Positions 23,501 to 33,087 of a stretch of 64,000 nt of DNA are shown piece after piece. Position numbers and translations under genes: made by a program. Source of the DNA: Oasisia sp. SBJ-2009 (Eukaryota > Annelida > Polychaeta > Sabellida > Siboglinidae); contig OZ024854.1 in NCBI GenBank assembly GCA_964017155.1, forward strand, positions 50,842,324 through 50,906,323, written 5' to 3'. The notes beneath the pieces were generated by a model. The model worked only from the letters and a program-made list of their open reading frames with translations. It did no database searches and was not told where the DNA came from. Within the stretch, counting starts at the first letter, position 1. Every line of letters begins with the position of its first letter.

Positions 23501-25490
23501 CTGCTGCGCATACTCAACAAACTCACCAAGTGGAAGCACTCCCGCACCATGGTAAGTCACTCCCACACTATGGTAAGTCACTCCTGCACCAAAGAGTCAC
23601 TCCCACACCATGGTAAGTCACTCCCACACTATGGTAAGTCACTCCTGCACCAAAGAGTCACTCCCACACCATGGTAAGTCACTCCCACACTATGGTAAGT
23701 CACTCCTGCACCAAAGAGTCACTCCCACACCATGGTAAGTCACTCCCACACTATGGTAAGTCACTCCTGCACCAAAGAGTCACTCACACACCATGGTAAT
23801 TCACTCTTGCAACCTAGTTAGTAATTCCTGCACCATACATAGTAAGTCACTCTCGCACCATGGTAAGTCACAGCCTCACTCCCGCACCAGAATAAGTCAC
23901 ACATACACCAACATAGACCAGTAAGTCAATCCTGCACCTACGATAATGTTTTACATAACTGATAGTGATTAATACTCATGTGTACGTAATAATAACATAA
24001 TCCGACTGCACAGCTTTTGGCAACCAACCCACCTATAGATGTCAGTTCGTCCTACTCTGTCAGCTTGTGAACCATGACGTCCATACCTCACGAGGCTACA
24101 GCATACCTCAGGTAGACACCGTGCCAGGCCCTTCACTGTACTGTTGCTTCCAGATGCTGGTCGTGTTTAAGTCCGCCCCGATCCTGAAGAGGGCGCTGAA
24201 GGTGAAGAACGCGATGATGCAGCTGTACATCCTGAAGCTGCTCAAGATGCAGACGAAGTATCTCGGGCGGCAGTGGCGCAAAAGCAACATGAAGACCATG
24301 AGCGCCATCTACCAGAAAGTTCGGCATCGGCTCACGGACGACTGGGCGTACGGCAACGGTGAATGCCTCGTTTGATCTAGACAAAAACAAAAACGCATCA
24401 ATGGCTTTGGATAACACACTTTCTTCTTCTGTGCTCCACGAACCGACCTGTGATATATTGTGGGATTCCACGTGATCTCCTCTGTTTATTTCATAAAATC
24501 AATCAGGTTAGATGTCAAATAGTACATGAGATATCATAGGATTTACCGATTACATAGACCTGTGTCACTTGTGGTTTTGTGTAAATATAGAGCTACTAAC
24601 TCTCTGATTCTATCTTGGAATACATTTATAGAAAGAGTTCACTTTAAAGTTTACTGCAGAATTTTTTTTCTTACAGTTAAATGCACGTTTAAAAATATGA
24701 AGATTATAATTGTTATTACAAAGATGTGTGACAAAATGATGGCCATTTTGGAATATACTTTAGAAATGATAATAATGTTAGATATGTAAATCAGTGGTCT
24801 ATATGGAGTGTCTGTCCTTAAATATACTACTCAAAATTTGCTAGGGATCACTATATAGGGTGGTGTTATATTTTTCGGCATGGGTATTACACAAAAACTA
24901 AAAATGGCATGTTTTCAAGGACATATTTATTTCTTGAATTTCATTGCTCTATACCAAATGTGAACGATAGGTAACACCCGTTCTGTCGTCAAAGAAGTAG
25001 ACTCCAAAAATTGAGGTTTCGGAATTTACTCCAAATCAAGATAATGTCCCATACAGTTCAATCACCAGCAACAACAACTGTCAGTAGCTTGTGTGTGACC
25101 GACGTGATGCAATCACAGCCTGGCAATGGCGTCTCATGCTTCCAATGAGTCTCTGGATGGCTGCCATCTAAAGATTTTTCCATTACAAACATGGTATGAT
25201 CATTAGCAAATTTTGAGTAGTATACCTTGTTTCCTTCAGACATGGACGCCCGGCCCTGGGACTTCCAGGCGGAGGAGTGTGCATTGAGAGCCAGCGCCGA
25301 CCGCTTCAACAACCGTCGCTATGGCACCGACCCCATTGACCCCGAGTTCACGCCGGTCGACAACTGTCCACAGAGCGTGCTCGGACAGGAGGTGGAACTG
25401 AGCGACGAATTCAAACAGAACTACGAACGCTGGCTGGACATGGAGGTCTTCTCAACGCAGATAGACTGGGACCAAGTGATCAGTCACTGA
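5587..25490 (+). CDS. STRIP1: STRIP1/2 striatin-interacting protein, 20 exons, 791 aa
   Basis: STRIP proteins scaffold STRIPAK, the complex of striatin, PP2A, MOB4, GCKIII kinases, SLMAP and SIKE that controls Hippo signalling, cytoskeleton and trafficking. Exons: 5587-5670, 6722-6791, 7121-7195, 7536-7667, 8690-8810, 9794-9862, 11726-11832, 12530-12657, 13156-13347, 14030-14196, 14910-15039, 15674-15745, 16605-16679, 18795-18892, 19400-19526, 20111-20211, 20911-20977, 23447-23551, 24154-24358, 25240-25490. Phases join throughout into 2376 nt. The N-terminal half (about 35-320) is the N1221-type domain and the rest the DUF3402-type domain. Strongly conserved pieces are [32 protein letters not shown] exon 14, [18 protein letters not shown] and [21 protein letters not shown] Pro/acidic linker lies at about 345-375. 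Human STRIP1 is about 837 aa, so the shorter length reflects a shorter N-terminus. The exon 8/9 join leaves about three extra residues, so that boundary is the least certain. The single copy looks pre-duplication (STRIP1 and STRIP2 are vertebrate paralogues). Several introns hold splice-junction-derived tandem arrays. Confidence 0.95.
6110..6219 (-). repeat. tRNA-derived SINE fragment
   Basis: On the minus strand, from about 6218, a tRNA-like head shows an A-box-like TGGTCACGCGG, an anticodon-arm-like segment with GTC in the loop position, and a B box GGTTCAACCCC (plus strand 6154-6164). It lies in STRIP intron 1. The flanks do not form a proper acceptor stem, so this is a SINE head, not a tRNA gene. 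Confidence 0.7.
8211..8562. mobile_element. MITE-like element with CCCAGCAAA ends
   Basis: In STRIP intron 4, CCCAGCAAA at 8211-8219 is mirrored by TTTGCTGGG at 8554-8562. The interior is full of imperfect inverted CACGTG/AATTCACG motifs, giving a fold-back structure. There is no coding capacity. I infer a non-autonomous DNA transposon of unassigned family. Confidence 0.6.
9541..9715. mobile_element. short TTAA-flanked MITE
   Basis: This 175-bp hairpin element lies in STRIP intron 5. The left end TTAAGGGGAGACGCTCTCCT is mirrored at the right by AGGAGAACGTCTCCCCTTAA, giving about 27-bp inverted repeats with one mismatch around an A/T-rich core. The TTAA ends fit the target preference of piggyBac-type transposases (established knowledge). 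No transposase is encoded here. Confidence 0.8.
9961..11725 (+). repeat. 44-bp minisatellite built from the intron 6 acceptor and start of exon 7
   Basis: About 40 units of 44 bp fill most of STRIP intron 6 and end exactly at exon 7. Each unit contains TTGTTGTAG followed by AGTGATCCTCAA and GTCATGTACAC, which are the true 3' splice site and the first roughly 30 nt of exon 7. Nearly every unit thus has a copy of the acceptor and exon start. Copies nearest the exon are the most uniform, and those at the 5' end carry more substitutions (for example GTGTTTCTCAGTGTC). Reading on from a decoy acceptor gives an in-frame TGA after 15 codons. Confidence 0.95.
12772..12795 (+). repeat. degraded copy of exon 8 sequence inside intron 8
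   Basis: TGCAGCGGCAGT-CGCC-ACTTCCCC in the intron repeats exon 8 bases 12592-12618, exactly 180 bp downstream, with small deletions. The surrounding bases match only weakly. It looks like the relic of a partial tandem duplication across the exon end. Confidence 0.55.
13798..13870 (+). repeat. SINE 3'-tail-like repeat
   Basis: The segment GCGCATCGATCC...TTAGCGCTATAGAAAACC followed by an ATT-rich tail resembles the GCGC-TATA repeat tails seen again near 51970, 52730-52825 and 56535-56590 in this window. It lies in STRIP intron 9. Confidence 0.45.
14292..14830. mobile_element. 539-bp TTAA-flanked MITE with about 200-bp inverted arms
   Basis: Lies in STRIP intron 10. The left arm starts TTAAAGGCATACTCCAG and the right arm, read on the minus strand, starts TTAATGGGATATTCCAG. 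The arms stay similar through TTGTAATTGTGCACAAAGA and on to about 14470 and 14660. TTAA borders on both sides point to a piggyBac-type non-autonomous element. There is no coding capacity. Confidence 0.85.
15018..15151 (+). repeat. 56-57-bp repeat of the exon 11 end and donor region
   Basis: The last 22 nt of STRIP exon 11 (GGGCATGAAGG...AAACAG, 15018-15039) recur in intron 11 at 15075-15097 and, more degraded, at 15131-15151. The intron sequence between them (…CAGTGTCTA / …CTGTGTCTA) recurs too. The copies' donor positions read ATGGAT and TGTCC instead of GTGGGT, so they no longer look like active 5' splice sites. Confidence 0.75.
15305..15510 (+). repeat. dispersed repeat, copy A
   Basis: A segment of about 200 bp in STRIP intron 11 matches 30018-30260 in the same orientation, including GGTGGACACATGGATGTTAA, ATCTATGGTTTTGGAAGACC and TTTTTACCC/CCGTCCAC. 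It is an interspersed repeat of unknown class. Confidence 0.8.
16104..16604 (+). repeat. 19-bp minisatellite abutting exon 13
   Basis: About 26 units of TTGGTTGACATTGTCATGT run directly into the acceptor TTTGGTTGCAG of STRIP exon 13. The acceptor shares TGTTTGGTTG with the unit and differs where the unit has ACA and the acceptor has CAG. The unit contains no AG on the plus strand, so the array makes a long AG-free zone before the true acceptor. The last five units shift to GACGTTGTCGTG-type variants. Confidence 0.95.
16765..17862 (+). repeat. 21-bp minisatellite in STRIP intron 13 (array 1)
   Basis: About 52 units of GAGTCAGTGACAATGTAYRCA, beginning about 85 bp after the exon 13 donor. The 21-bp length keeps reading frames open on both strands (SVTMYTE-type on plus, SVYIVTD-type on minus). 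These frames are repeat artefacts. Confidence 0.95.
17979..18794 (+). repeat. 21-bp minisatellite built from the intron 13 acceptor and start of exon 14 (array 2)
   Basis: About 39 units of GTGTGTCATGTAGATTGCCCC end exactly at STRIP exon 14. The true junction reads GTGTCATGTAG then ATTGCCCTGCTG, so each unit carries the acceptor and the first 7-8 exon bases. The unit length is a multiple of three and the exon is phase 0, so use of a decoy acceptor brings the next unit's TAG acceptor into frame as a stop codon. Minor variants are GTGGGTCATG and GATCGCCCC. Confidence 0.95.
19363..19399 (+). repeat. 9-bp repeat at the intron 14 acceptor
   Basis: Four copies of GTCTGTGAC (one as GTCTGTAAT) lead directly into the acceptor GTCTGTGACAG of STRIP exon 15. 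It is a small version of the acceptor-linked arrays in introns 6, 12 and 13. Confidence 0.7.
20503..20834. mobile_element. hairpin MITE with about 135-bp inverted arms
   Basis: Lies in STRIP intron 16. The left arm (20503-20640) and right arm (20690-20834) are about 90 percent matching inverted copies, including TTTTCATATCCAAAA, GAGGCTTTTGTCTGACGTTA and AGTACTAATGACGAAT. It has a short spacer, no coding capacity and no unambiguous target duplication. Confidence 0.8.
20978..23446 (+). other. STRIP intron 17, 2.5 kb
   Basis: The longest STRIP intron. It holds (TAG)n at 21398-21415, C-rich text near 21960-21980 and AT-rich sequence. The open frames at 22638-22928 (hydrophobic, in both overlapping frames) and 21874-22170 have no recognisable family and I do not call them genes. 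Confidence 0.5.
23552..23840 (+). repeat. minisatellite built from the exon 18 end and its GTAAGT donor
   Basis: STRIP exon 18 ends CACTCCCGCACCATG before GTAAGT. Intron 18 opens with further copies of CACTCCCACACYATGGTAAGT alternating with CACTCCTGCACCAAAGAGT, giving a 61-bp higher-order unit (21 + 40) repeated about four times. Donor-like GTAAGT sites lie at 23552, 23573, 23613, 23634, 23674, 23695, 23735 and 23756. Using the second donor adds seven residues (VSHSHTM) in frame. Confidence 0.95.
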
Positions 25491-25655
25491 ACACGGCCAC
25501 ATCAGTCACTCGATGCTCCCTTGAGTGTCAGCTACTGAATTCTCCCTTGTACATCATTCGCTGAATGCCTCGTTGTGCATCAGTCACTGAACACTCCCTC
25601 ATACATCATTCACTGGATGGTCCATTGTATATGAGTTACTGAATGCTCCCTTATT
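25479..25655 (+). repeat. degenerate 22-27-bp repeat seeded at the STRIP stop codon
   Basis: ATCAGTCACTGA, which encodes the last residues and stop of STRIP, is followed in the 3' UTR by about six diverged copies of ATCAGTCACTGAATGCTCCC. They include ATCATTCGCTGAATG, ATCAGTCACTGAACACTCCC and ATGAGTTACTGAATGCTCCC. Confidence 0.75.
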
Positions 25656-26903
25656 ATTTTGAAACGCCTCAAATTCTCCCGCAGTGCAGTGCAACCAAAT
25701 AATGACTTTCTCATAATTTAATATTACCCATATGCTGAATTTAAATCTGGTGTCAAAGCAGTACAGTTTTAAACGTTTTGCTATTTGTGAACTGCCGCAT
25801 TCAATCAAGATTTAGAAACTGATATTTACACGTTTGTCTCTGGCTGATGTTATTAACTTGGAGAATGTGATCGTGTTGTTAAATTGTTTTCTGTTAACCG
25901 GTGGCCAAAACAAATGTGGATCTCATGATATGGGGATTAGTTAGATTGTGGTCTCTAGGTGGCAATCTGTGGGGAGTAAGACACTTGTGAGAAGGCTAGT
26001 GTTTGTTGTGCACAAGTTGTAGTGCTAGTTAATGACTACAACACAGACACTAATATTTTGTTCAGTGCCAGTGGAGGTGAGAGATTTGTGGCTCATTTCT
26101 ATGCGTTTTATTTGTAAAGCTATTTATTTTAGTAAAATATTAGTTTAAAGTAAAATACATGTGGTATAAATGCTGCCCATTATAGAGTGTACATTGTGTT
26201 TGCATGTTTAACGAGTGAGTAGACGCTAACAGTGACAATAGTTTGTATATATATATTAAACCAACCATCAAATGTAATTTGTGGTTATTGTTTGTGGTGC
26301 TGTTATGAGGATATGGTTGTGGCTTTTAAATTGTATATTACACAAATCGTATCACAAAATTCCAATTGTAAGAAAAACCTATCAAACTTTTGTGTTTATT
26401 TGTTGTCCCTGTAGCTACACTGGCTCCGGAATATTGTTCCTCTTAGTGTTAGAACAATTTAAATTATTACACTATCCCGCTGTCATTTAAAAACATCTTT
26501 ATAACCTCACTTATCCATCATAGGTCCGATGTATCAATGCCCTGTTGACAAATTAAATATTGTCTACCGACATCAACTAACCCTTTTGTTTTGATGCGCT
26601 TTTGAGCAATGATTTAGACAAGAACAAGAAAATATTACTTAATTAACTTATTATTACAGCCAGGCCTCATGTATCTGTGTTCCAAAGGTTTTTGGTCACA
26701 TAAACGAAACGTGTGGATGGCTCACACACTCAAATGTGTGGATTGTGAAACAACTGGATTATTGATGACCAGATAAACAAGACATGACTAAAATTATTAA
26801 TGTGCAAATACCATTTTGCACCAACACTCGTATAACTGAGTAAGCTGTAGTAATGTTGAGTGAATCAACTTTCCTGTGGTTCAAAATGGCAGTACACTAT
26901 ATA
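25656..26903 (+). other. STRIP 3' UTR and intergenic sequence
   Basis: AT-rich and without supported genes. No clear AATAAA lies close to the STRIP stop. The nearest plus-strand AATAAA that I see is at 27229-27234, and an ATTAAA lies near 26256. The transcript end is therefore unresolved. Confidence 0.4.
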
Positions 26904-26972
26904 GGATTTGAACCCGGGTTATCTTGCCTGTGATGCTCTAGTTGGTGGTCTAACTGCACTCCCAGACATGGA
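26904..26972 (-). repeat. tRNA-derived SINE head
   Basis: On the minus strand the text GGGAGTGCAGTTAGACC...AACTAGAGCATC...GGGTTCAAATCC resembles a tRNA half with a perfect B box (GGTTCAAATCC). The stem pairing is incomplete, so I call a SINE head rather than a tRNA. Confidence 0.65.
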
Positions 26973-28376
26973 ACCATTCAAACATGAAATCAACAGTTTG
27001 ATGACAGTTTATTCAGTATAGTTGTTATCTAATATGTACTTAAATTAACATATATGTCTGGATAAAAAATATAGGCTCTACTGTTCAGGTCAACCAAACA
27101 ACTATTACAGCTTGATCAAAGCGTCATAATACACACATGAAAATTGTATTTCTTTGCAGTTCTTTGAAAGAAACCAAGTAGGCAGAATAAGCCTACTATA
27201 GCACTAGGTATTATCTGGATGCAACAAGAATAAAGATTCTCCAAAGTGATGCATCACAAGCTATACAAGACACTAACTTAACATACAGTACAAAAGGATC
27301 AATAAGACACTAATATAAGATACAATACACAGGATTTGGTCTTCTCATAAGTACAGCATATGTACAAATTTGTTCAACCTCAACGTAGATCAAAACGTTT
27401 TCAAAATGCAAATTGGCACCATTCAGAAAAAATGCAGTTTAACAATCTACATAAGTTGTGAGTGTTCTACACTGATCAAATAACAACTTAACAGACATTT
27501 TTTTTAATTCACCATAACCAATTTCAATATCCCCTCATTCTGCCGTGATAAACATTGTGGTCTATTTATATCTCTAAAAATACTGCACATTAACAGGCGA
27601 GAAATATTTTCTTCATGAAGAAAGTACTTTACAAAGCACATGGAAATCTATTAAAAATAAATAGTGTTCATTCCATCGACTGCTGCATCAAGGGCTTTTC
27701 AAATACAGCATTTAGAACCTGTTTCGACTCTCAGCACCTACAATCATAGTGATCATGTATAAATATGCACACATTCTTATAATCAGCTAATTACAGAACT
27801 CGCAAACCACCTGATGCAGGAAATTTGAATCGGATACACTGATCATTCTATTTGCTACAAAGACGTTAATTTGACTGTGTCGGCCTGTTACAGACAGCCG
27901 AAAAATGCTGACTTTACAGTCACAAAAACGAGATATCAAATATCTAAAAACAAGAAATAACTGTTTGGCAAATGACTGTACCACCACCGTTCCACGTCAC
28001 ACAATCCTAACTGTTCCCCGTATAAAATTCATAGCAAGAGACGATTTGGTGTACGCAATGTACACAGAACATAGCAGTATTGTGGCTCATGCATAGTAAA
28101 TAAACATGCGTGTAACAAGCACATCATGACCGACCGTTCAGTAGATCTACTGATGTAATAAGCACTCCGAGATAAACATGCAGGTGTTGATAAACGTTGG
28201 TGTCGACTGCAAAATGAAGGAATGGCTGGGCCGAGTTTGGGCGAAACTCTGGTTAAATAATCGTTAACTCTGGGGTGAGTTTCCTTCCAATCCAACATTG
28301 TATGAGATACATTTCTGCCAGACTTTGTCAGAAGCCTTGTCAACACAGCAGCATAGTTGACATGTTTGTGTAGGGT
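26973..28376 (-). other. probable 3' UTR of the BTB-zinc-finger gene
   Basis: No coding segment is recognised. A minus-strand AATAAA (plus strand TTTATT at 27008-27013) could end the convergent BTB-zinc-finger transcript. This is a positional guess. Confidence 0.35.
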
Positions 28377-31300
28377 TCACAGGTACATTCCCATGAAGGC
28401 GTGTAGACCAGTGAAATCCTGCTGCGTCTGTTGTTGTTGCTGCTGCTGTTGTTGCGGTGGTGGTTGTTGTTGTTGTTGTTGCGTTGACGGCTGCTGTGGA
28501 GGGGGTGGAGAACTCAGTTGTTGTGGGTGCACCGAGGGGGGCTGTGGGGTGGAGGGGTGTGAGGGGTGGGGTGAGGGCTGGGGCGCCGGGTACCCCACAG
28601 GAGTCATGCCCCGCTGCTGCGCATTCATGTCCAGTGGTGACCTCTGGTGGTGATGCTGCGTCATCATCGTCGACGGCAACATGTGCGGCACCATCGTCGG
28701 CAGGCTGTGGGGATCCATCATTAATCCGAGCCCGCGGCTGTCGACGGTGCTCACCCCGCCCATCGACACACAGGCCGCCGCCGCCGCAGCCGCCGCGTTT
28801 GATATGGCGTCGATACACCCCCTCCCAGGGGGCAGCATGTGTTGCGGGGCGATCTGATGCGGCATCATCGCCATCGGACTCGAGACGACGGCCGACGACG
28901 AGTTGGTGATGTTCGACGAGTTCTCGTAGCTCGCGATGCTCGGCTCGATCGCCATGTTGGTCGTGCCGGTGCTGTCACACGTTGTGTTGAGCAGGTAGCT
29001 GTAGTTCGGGGGCGCGGCAGTCCGGTTTGCCCCGCTCTGGACATACTGCGACGCCCCGGACAGGTTGGTGAGGGTGTAGTGGGAGTACGGGGCGAGACTC
29101 CGTGAGACAGAGCCTTGGTCGGGCGTCGTCGGTTGCACCGTCACGTGAGCCTGCTGCATCTGGGCCTCTGCCTGCTCCTGCGACATCCCGGGGAATGCGT
29201 TCGGGCTGAAGCTCTGGCGGCGGGGCTTGCGCGGCTTGAAGGGGATCTTCACCGTCGACTCGGGGCTGTGGTACTTGAGTGCGTGCTCCTTCAGCTTGTC
29301 GCGCCGCGTGCTGCTGTACTCGCACTCGCCGCACTTGAACGGCTTGTCGTCCAGGTGGATGCGCTCGTGTCTCACCAGGTGGCTCTTCTCAACGAACGCC
29401 CGGCCACACATGCTGCAGATGTGACTGCGGATGCTCATGTGCGAGCGCATGTGGCACGCCAGCTGGCTCCGCTTCGGCGTCATGTACTTGCAGTTCGGGT
29501 ATTGGCAGTGGAAAACATCACCTGTTGTACGCAAAGCAAAATATGTCAGACAATTATTTCAGGTTCTCTTTCGATTTCTACAGGACACCACGAGTCGAAA
29601 TATCTCAAACGAATTGCAACTAAAATGACAACATATATGTCAGTGAATATATTATTCATGGCTCCAAGTTTACATACGTGACACCAGTACGTGAACAAGG
29701 TCCGTAGCTGACGGATCAAAACGTTGTACTCATCTTCGACATTAAGCTCCAAAGTAAGTTAATTATACTACAATAAACACATATGTTGCTAGTAAAACCT
29801 GGCACAGAATTGTTTCCCCAAATTGGATGACAACATTTTACATTCATTTAATGAAACTGTTAGACACACCAGCTTCTTAAAAGCCAACATGACACCTATG
29901 GACATGCATAATCATGGACCTTCAAATAACGACGTTATTTGTCCCCCAAAAGAACAAAATCAAATATTATTTAATTATGTTTGGCAGTATGCGTTTCAAA
30001 TAGCAACTAAGTATACTAACCAGGACCAAATTATTGACATTTGCCAGTCAAACACGTCTTGGTGGACACATGGATGTTAACTGTAAAGTCAGTTTACAAA
30101 CTTTAAATGTGTCTGATGACCTAAAATGGACGACTACAAATACATATGTGACACCATTTTACACTGACTTTTGAGGCATAACTTACAATATCTATGGTTT
30201 TGGAAGACCTTTTTTGCTCCTTCATGTTTTTTACCCATCCACCCATATTTCTACCCGTCCACAACGGGTTTTACCCGTCCAACTGACGGGTGGACGGGTC
30301 TCTGCATAAAGCTATGAAGTATACAACAAAAATATGAGGACAGCCAGTGCAACAAACCTGTATGTATACGTTTGTGTGCGATGAGATGTGACTGGTATTT
30401 GGTGTTGAAGCCACAGGTATCACACAGGTAAGGCCGGTGGTCACTGTGGGTGACACTGTGCTGCTCCAGTGTGCCTTTCGTTGCAAAGCAGCGCTCACAG
30501 ATGATACATTTGAATGGTTTCTCACCTGGCCAACAGACGAGAGTACATGAGTCTTACTCAGAAATTCAACCCTTTACTAAAACAAACTTCTATAGCACAC
30601 ATGATTTTGAACAATGAATTAATCGGAAAATGTAATATTTTATAAACAAAATTATCATACAAAGTTAATATAAAATGATTAGATACAAAAGAATGATTTA
30701 ATCACGTCACATCATCTAATTTACTTGTCATCAATAAAGAAAAAGAATGTTATCTTGCATCCTATTCCTAAGTAATAAATTTGTTTATTAATCTTCCCTT
30801 TCATCACAAGTATGAAAATTACCTGTATATGGGTAATACATACTTATATAAAAACCAAATCAACATTATTACATTACATTATTATACCTGAAGAAGCAAA
30901 TCAAATAAAAATTATATATAAACAAAAAACTTCATCCATATACTTGATTCATCTGATTCTATGGAAAAAATTACCAAGCACACAAATTTTGAGATTGCAA
31001 GTACGTCTAAGCCCAGCAATGGCCAGCATACAGCACTTGCGACTTTCCTTGTATTGTGACAAATGCATAAACAAACAGAAGCAGTGCTCACCTGTGTGAC
31101 AGCGCAGATGAGTTGTGAGGTTGTTCTTTGTGCGGAACCTCATGTTACACACCGTGCACTCGTACGGTCTCTCGTTGGTGTGCACCATGCGATGATATAG
31201 CAGCGGTTGTATTCGGTCGGCGGTGTAGTCACAGTCCTCATTGTCACATTCGAACGGCGGTCCGGGGAAATGTTCCTTCATGTGGAGGTAGTACTCGCGG

Positions 31301-33087
31301 TTCCACATGCTCTTGAAGGTGCACACGCTGCAAGCGTACGTCGTGTCATCGCGGTGCGCGTGCTCCAAGTGGTGATCGAGCTTTGCGGTACTCATTGTGA
31401 CATAGAAACACTTTGGACAGCTGAATTTCTCGTGTAGTTTTCGTTTGCGTCCACGTTTCTTCTCTTTTGATTCGCCGTCTGGTCTGTCTGGTCCATCCCC
31501 ATCGCTTGGTGAATAATCTTGGTCGTTTTCGTCTTCGAATTGTTCGTGTTTTTCATATATGTCGTCATCATCATCATAGTTTGTGTTTTGCCTCTCGGCA
31601 TCACCTCTATGGGGGTTCTCAAGTTTGGCAGAGGGCTCTGGTGAGGGCTCCGACAGCTTAGTATGCTCCATCTTGATTGGCTTCTTACAAGACAACTTTG
31701 GTGGACGGCCGCGCTTCTTTGGCACACGCATTTCCATCTTGATTTTCGATTTCGGAATGCGCACTTTCACCGGGATGCCTTTCCTTTTGTGCTTGGCACG
31801 CACGTCGTATTTTTCCCTCAAGGCCTGCATCGTATCCTTCCGATCTTGCTCTTCTTTAGCAGCCCTCGTCTCTGCATCCCTCTGTGTCGCCGCTGTGTCC
31901 GCCTTTTCATCCTCATCGTCCACAGACTGATCTATGTGTAAACTCCGAGCAAATACTTCATCTTCCGCATCGTAATCATCAGTGTCAGAGTCCTCGTCCA
32001 TTGCATCGTAGCCCCCGTTCATGGCATCCTCACAGTCATTCTCTTTCTTCTCCGTCTTTGTTTCTGTCAGACCACCACACGATGATGTGTTATTGTTACA
32101 TGCAGCATTTCTCGCTGATGATGACAGTGTCTTTTCACTGGGTGTTACATCTGTGTCGACTTTCTCCTCATCACAGTGTTCCAGCGTGTGTTCTTTAAGT
32201 TCCCCAATGGCTGTGGAGACAGCCAGATGCACAAACCGGTTGGTTTCCAGTGCAGGTCGCTGCATAAGTTTGTCCTTGAGGTGGTGCATCGTCTCGGTAT
32301 AGCCCTCAGGAAGCTCATGCACACTGTCATGTAATGTCTGCAGTATGCTATACATGCACCACTCACTGCTTGCAAACAGTGGGTCGTCAGACAACATCTT
32401 ACACACTGAATACATGTTCACCTTATCCCACAAGATGAAGGACAACAACATCTGGTATTTTGGCACCCGCTCGTCAAGGTAGCGACGAGTCCACCGATTG
32501 ATCAAATGAACCTTCAGTTCCTCGACAAGTGGCAAAGACTTGTTCGACAGGAATGCTTCCATGCGTCCGACTGGAAACTCAAGTACTTCATTTTGTTCGA
32601 TCACTTCAATAATGTGAGCAAGCATGTATGCTTCAGCCGTCTTACCCAGCGTCTGCAAACCACATCTTTCAGCCAACTCCTTAGTCCAGAAACAGTTCCC
32701 TGGGTACAGATTCCGTTCCAAGTATTCACTGCAGTACGCTTTCAGCTTAGAAATCATGAACTGGTTGGAGAGTTTCAGCAACTCGGCAACTATGTTCAAG
32801 TCAATTATTATTTTCCCTGTGTAAACATAGTCGAGCAACATTTCAAAGACCTTGTGATCTGTACAGTTGATGGTCATGTGTTCTTTGGCCACCTTGTTCA
32901 TCTTGAGCATTGAGTCAAAGTATGGACTGCATGCAGCAAGTACATTGCGATGTGCCAAATACTCCTGGTCCTTCAGATGGAAAATCACATCACAGAATCT
33001 TCCTTTATCTTTCTGCATCCGTATTTTATCAAGAATAGCATTAGCCTGTTGGTTTTCTGTAAAGTTCATTGCAGTTGGTGAATCCAT
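28377..33087 (-). CDS. BTB-BACK, AT-hook, nine-finger C2H2 zinc-finger protein, 3 exons, 1102 aa
   Basis: A probable nuclear DNA-binding transcription regulator. Exons on the minus strand: 33087-31092, 30525-30358 and 29521-28377. Both joins are phase 1 and fall inside H-T-G-E/D finger linkers, for 3309 nt in all. Residues about 15-125 form a BTB domain ([20 protein letters not shown], then YVYTGKI), followed by a BACK-like helical region to about 260. Next come an acidic stretch with [12 protein letters not shown], an AT-hook (KKRGRPPK) and a second basic KKRGRKRK. Four C2H2 fingers are in exon 1, two in exon 2 and three in exon 3. The C-terminus is Pro/Gln/His-rich with poly-Gln and poly-Ala runs. 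The first ATG with the BTB domain directly behind it fixes the start. It resembles ZBTB proteins generally, but I cannot assign an orthologue. It is convergent with STRIP and divergent from SMKR1. Confidence 0.92.
30018..30310 (+). repeat. dispersed repeat, copy B
   Basis: Matches 15305-15510 in the same orientation, and extends further right with repeated ACCCGTCCA / GACGGGTGGACGGGT text. It lies in intron 2 of the BTB-zinc-finger gene. Confidence 0.8.

Noticed and set aside
28264..29681. Plus-strand frames and alternative minus-strand frames over the zinc-finger exon
   Set aside because: Shadows of the real BTB-zinc-finger exon, GC-rich and lacking domains.
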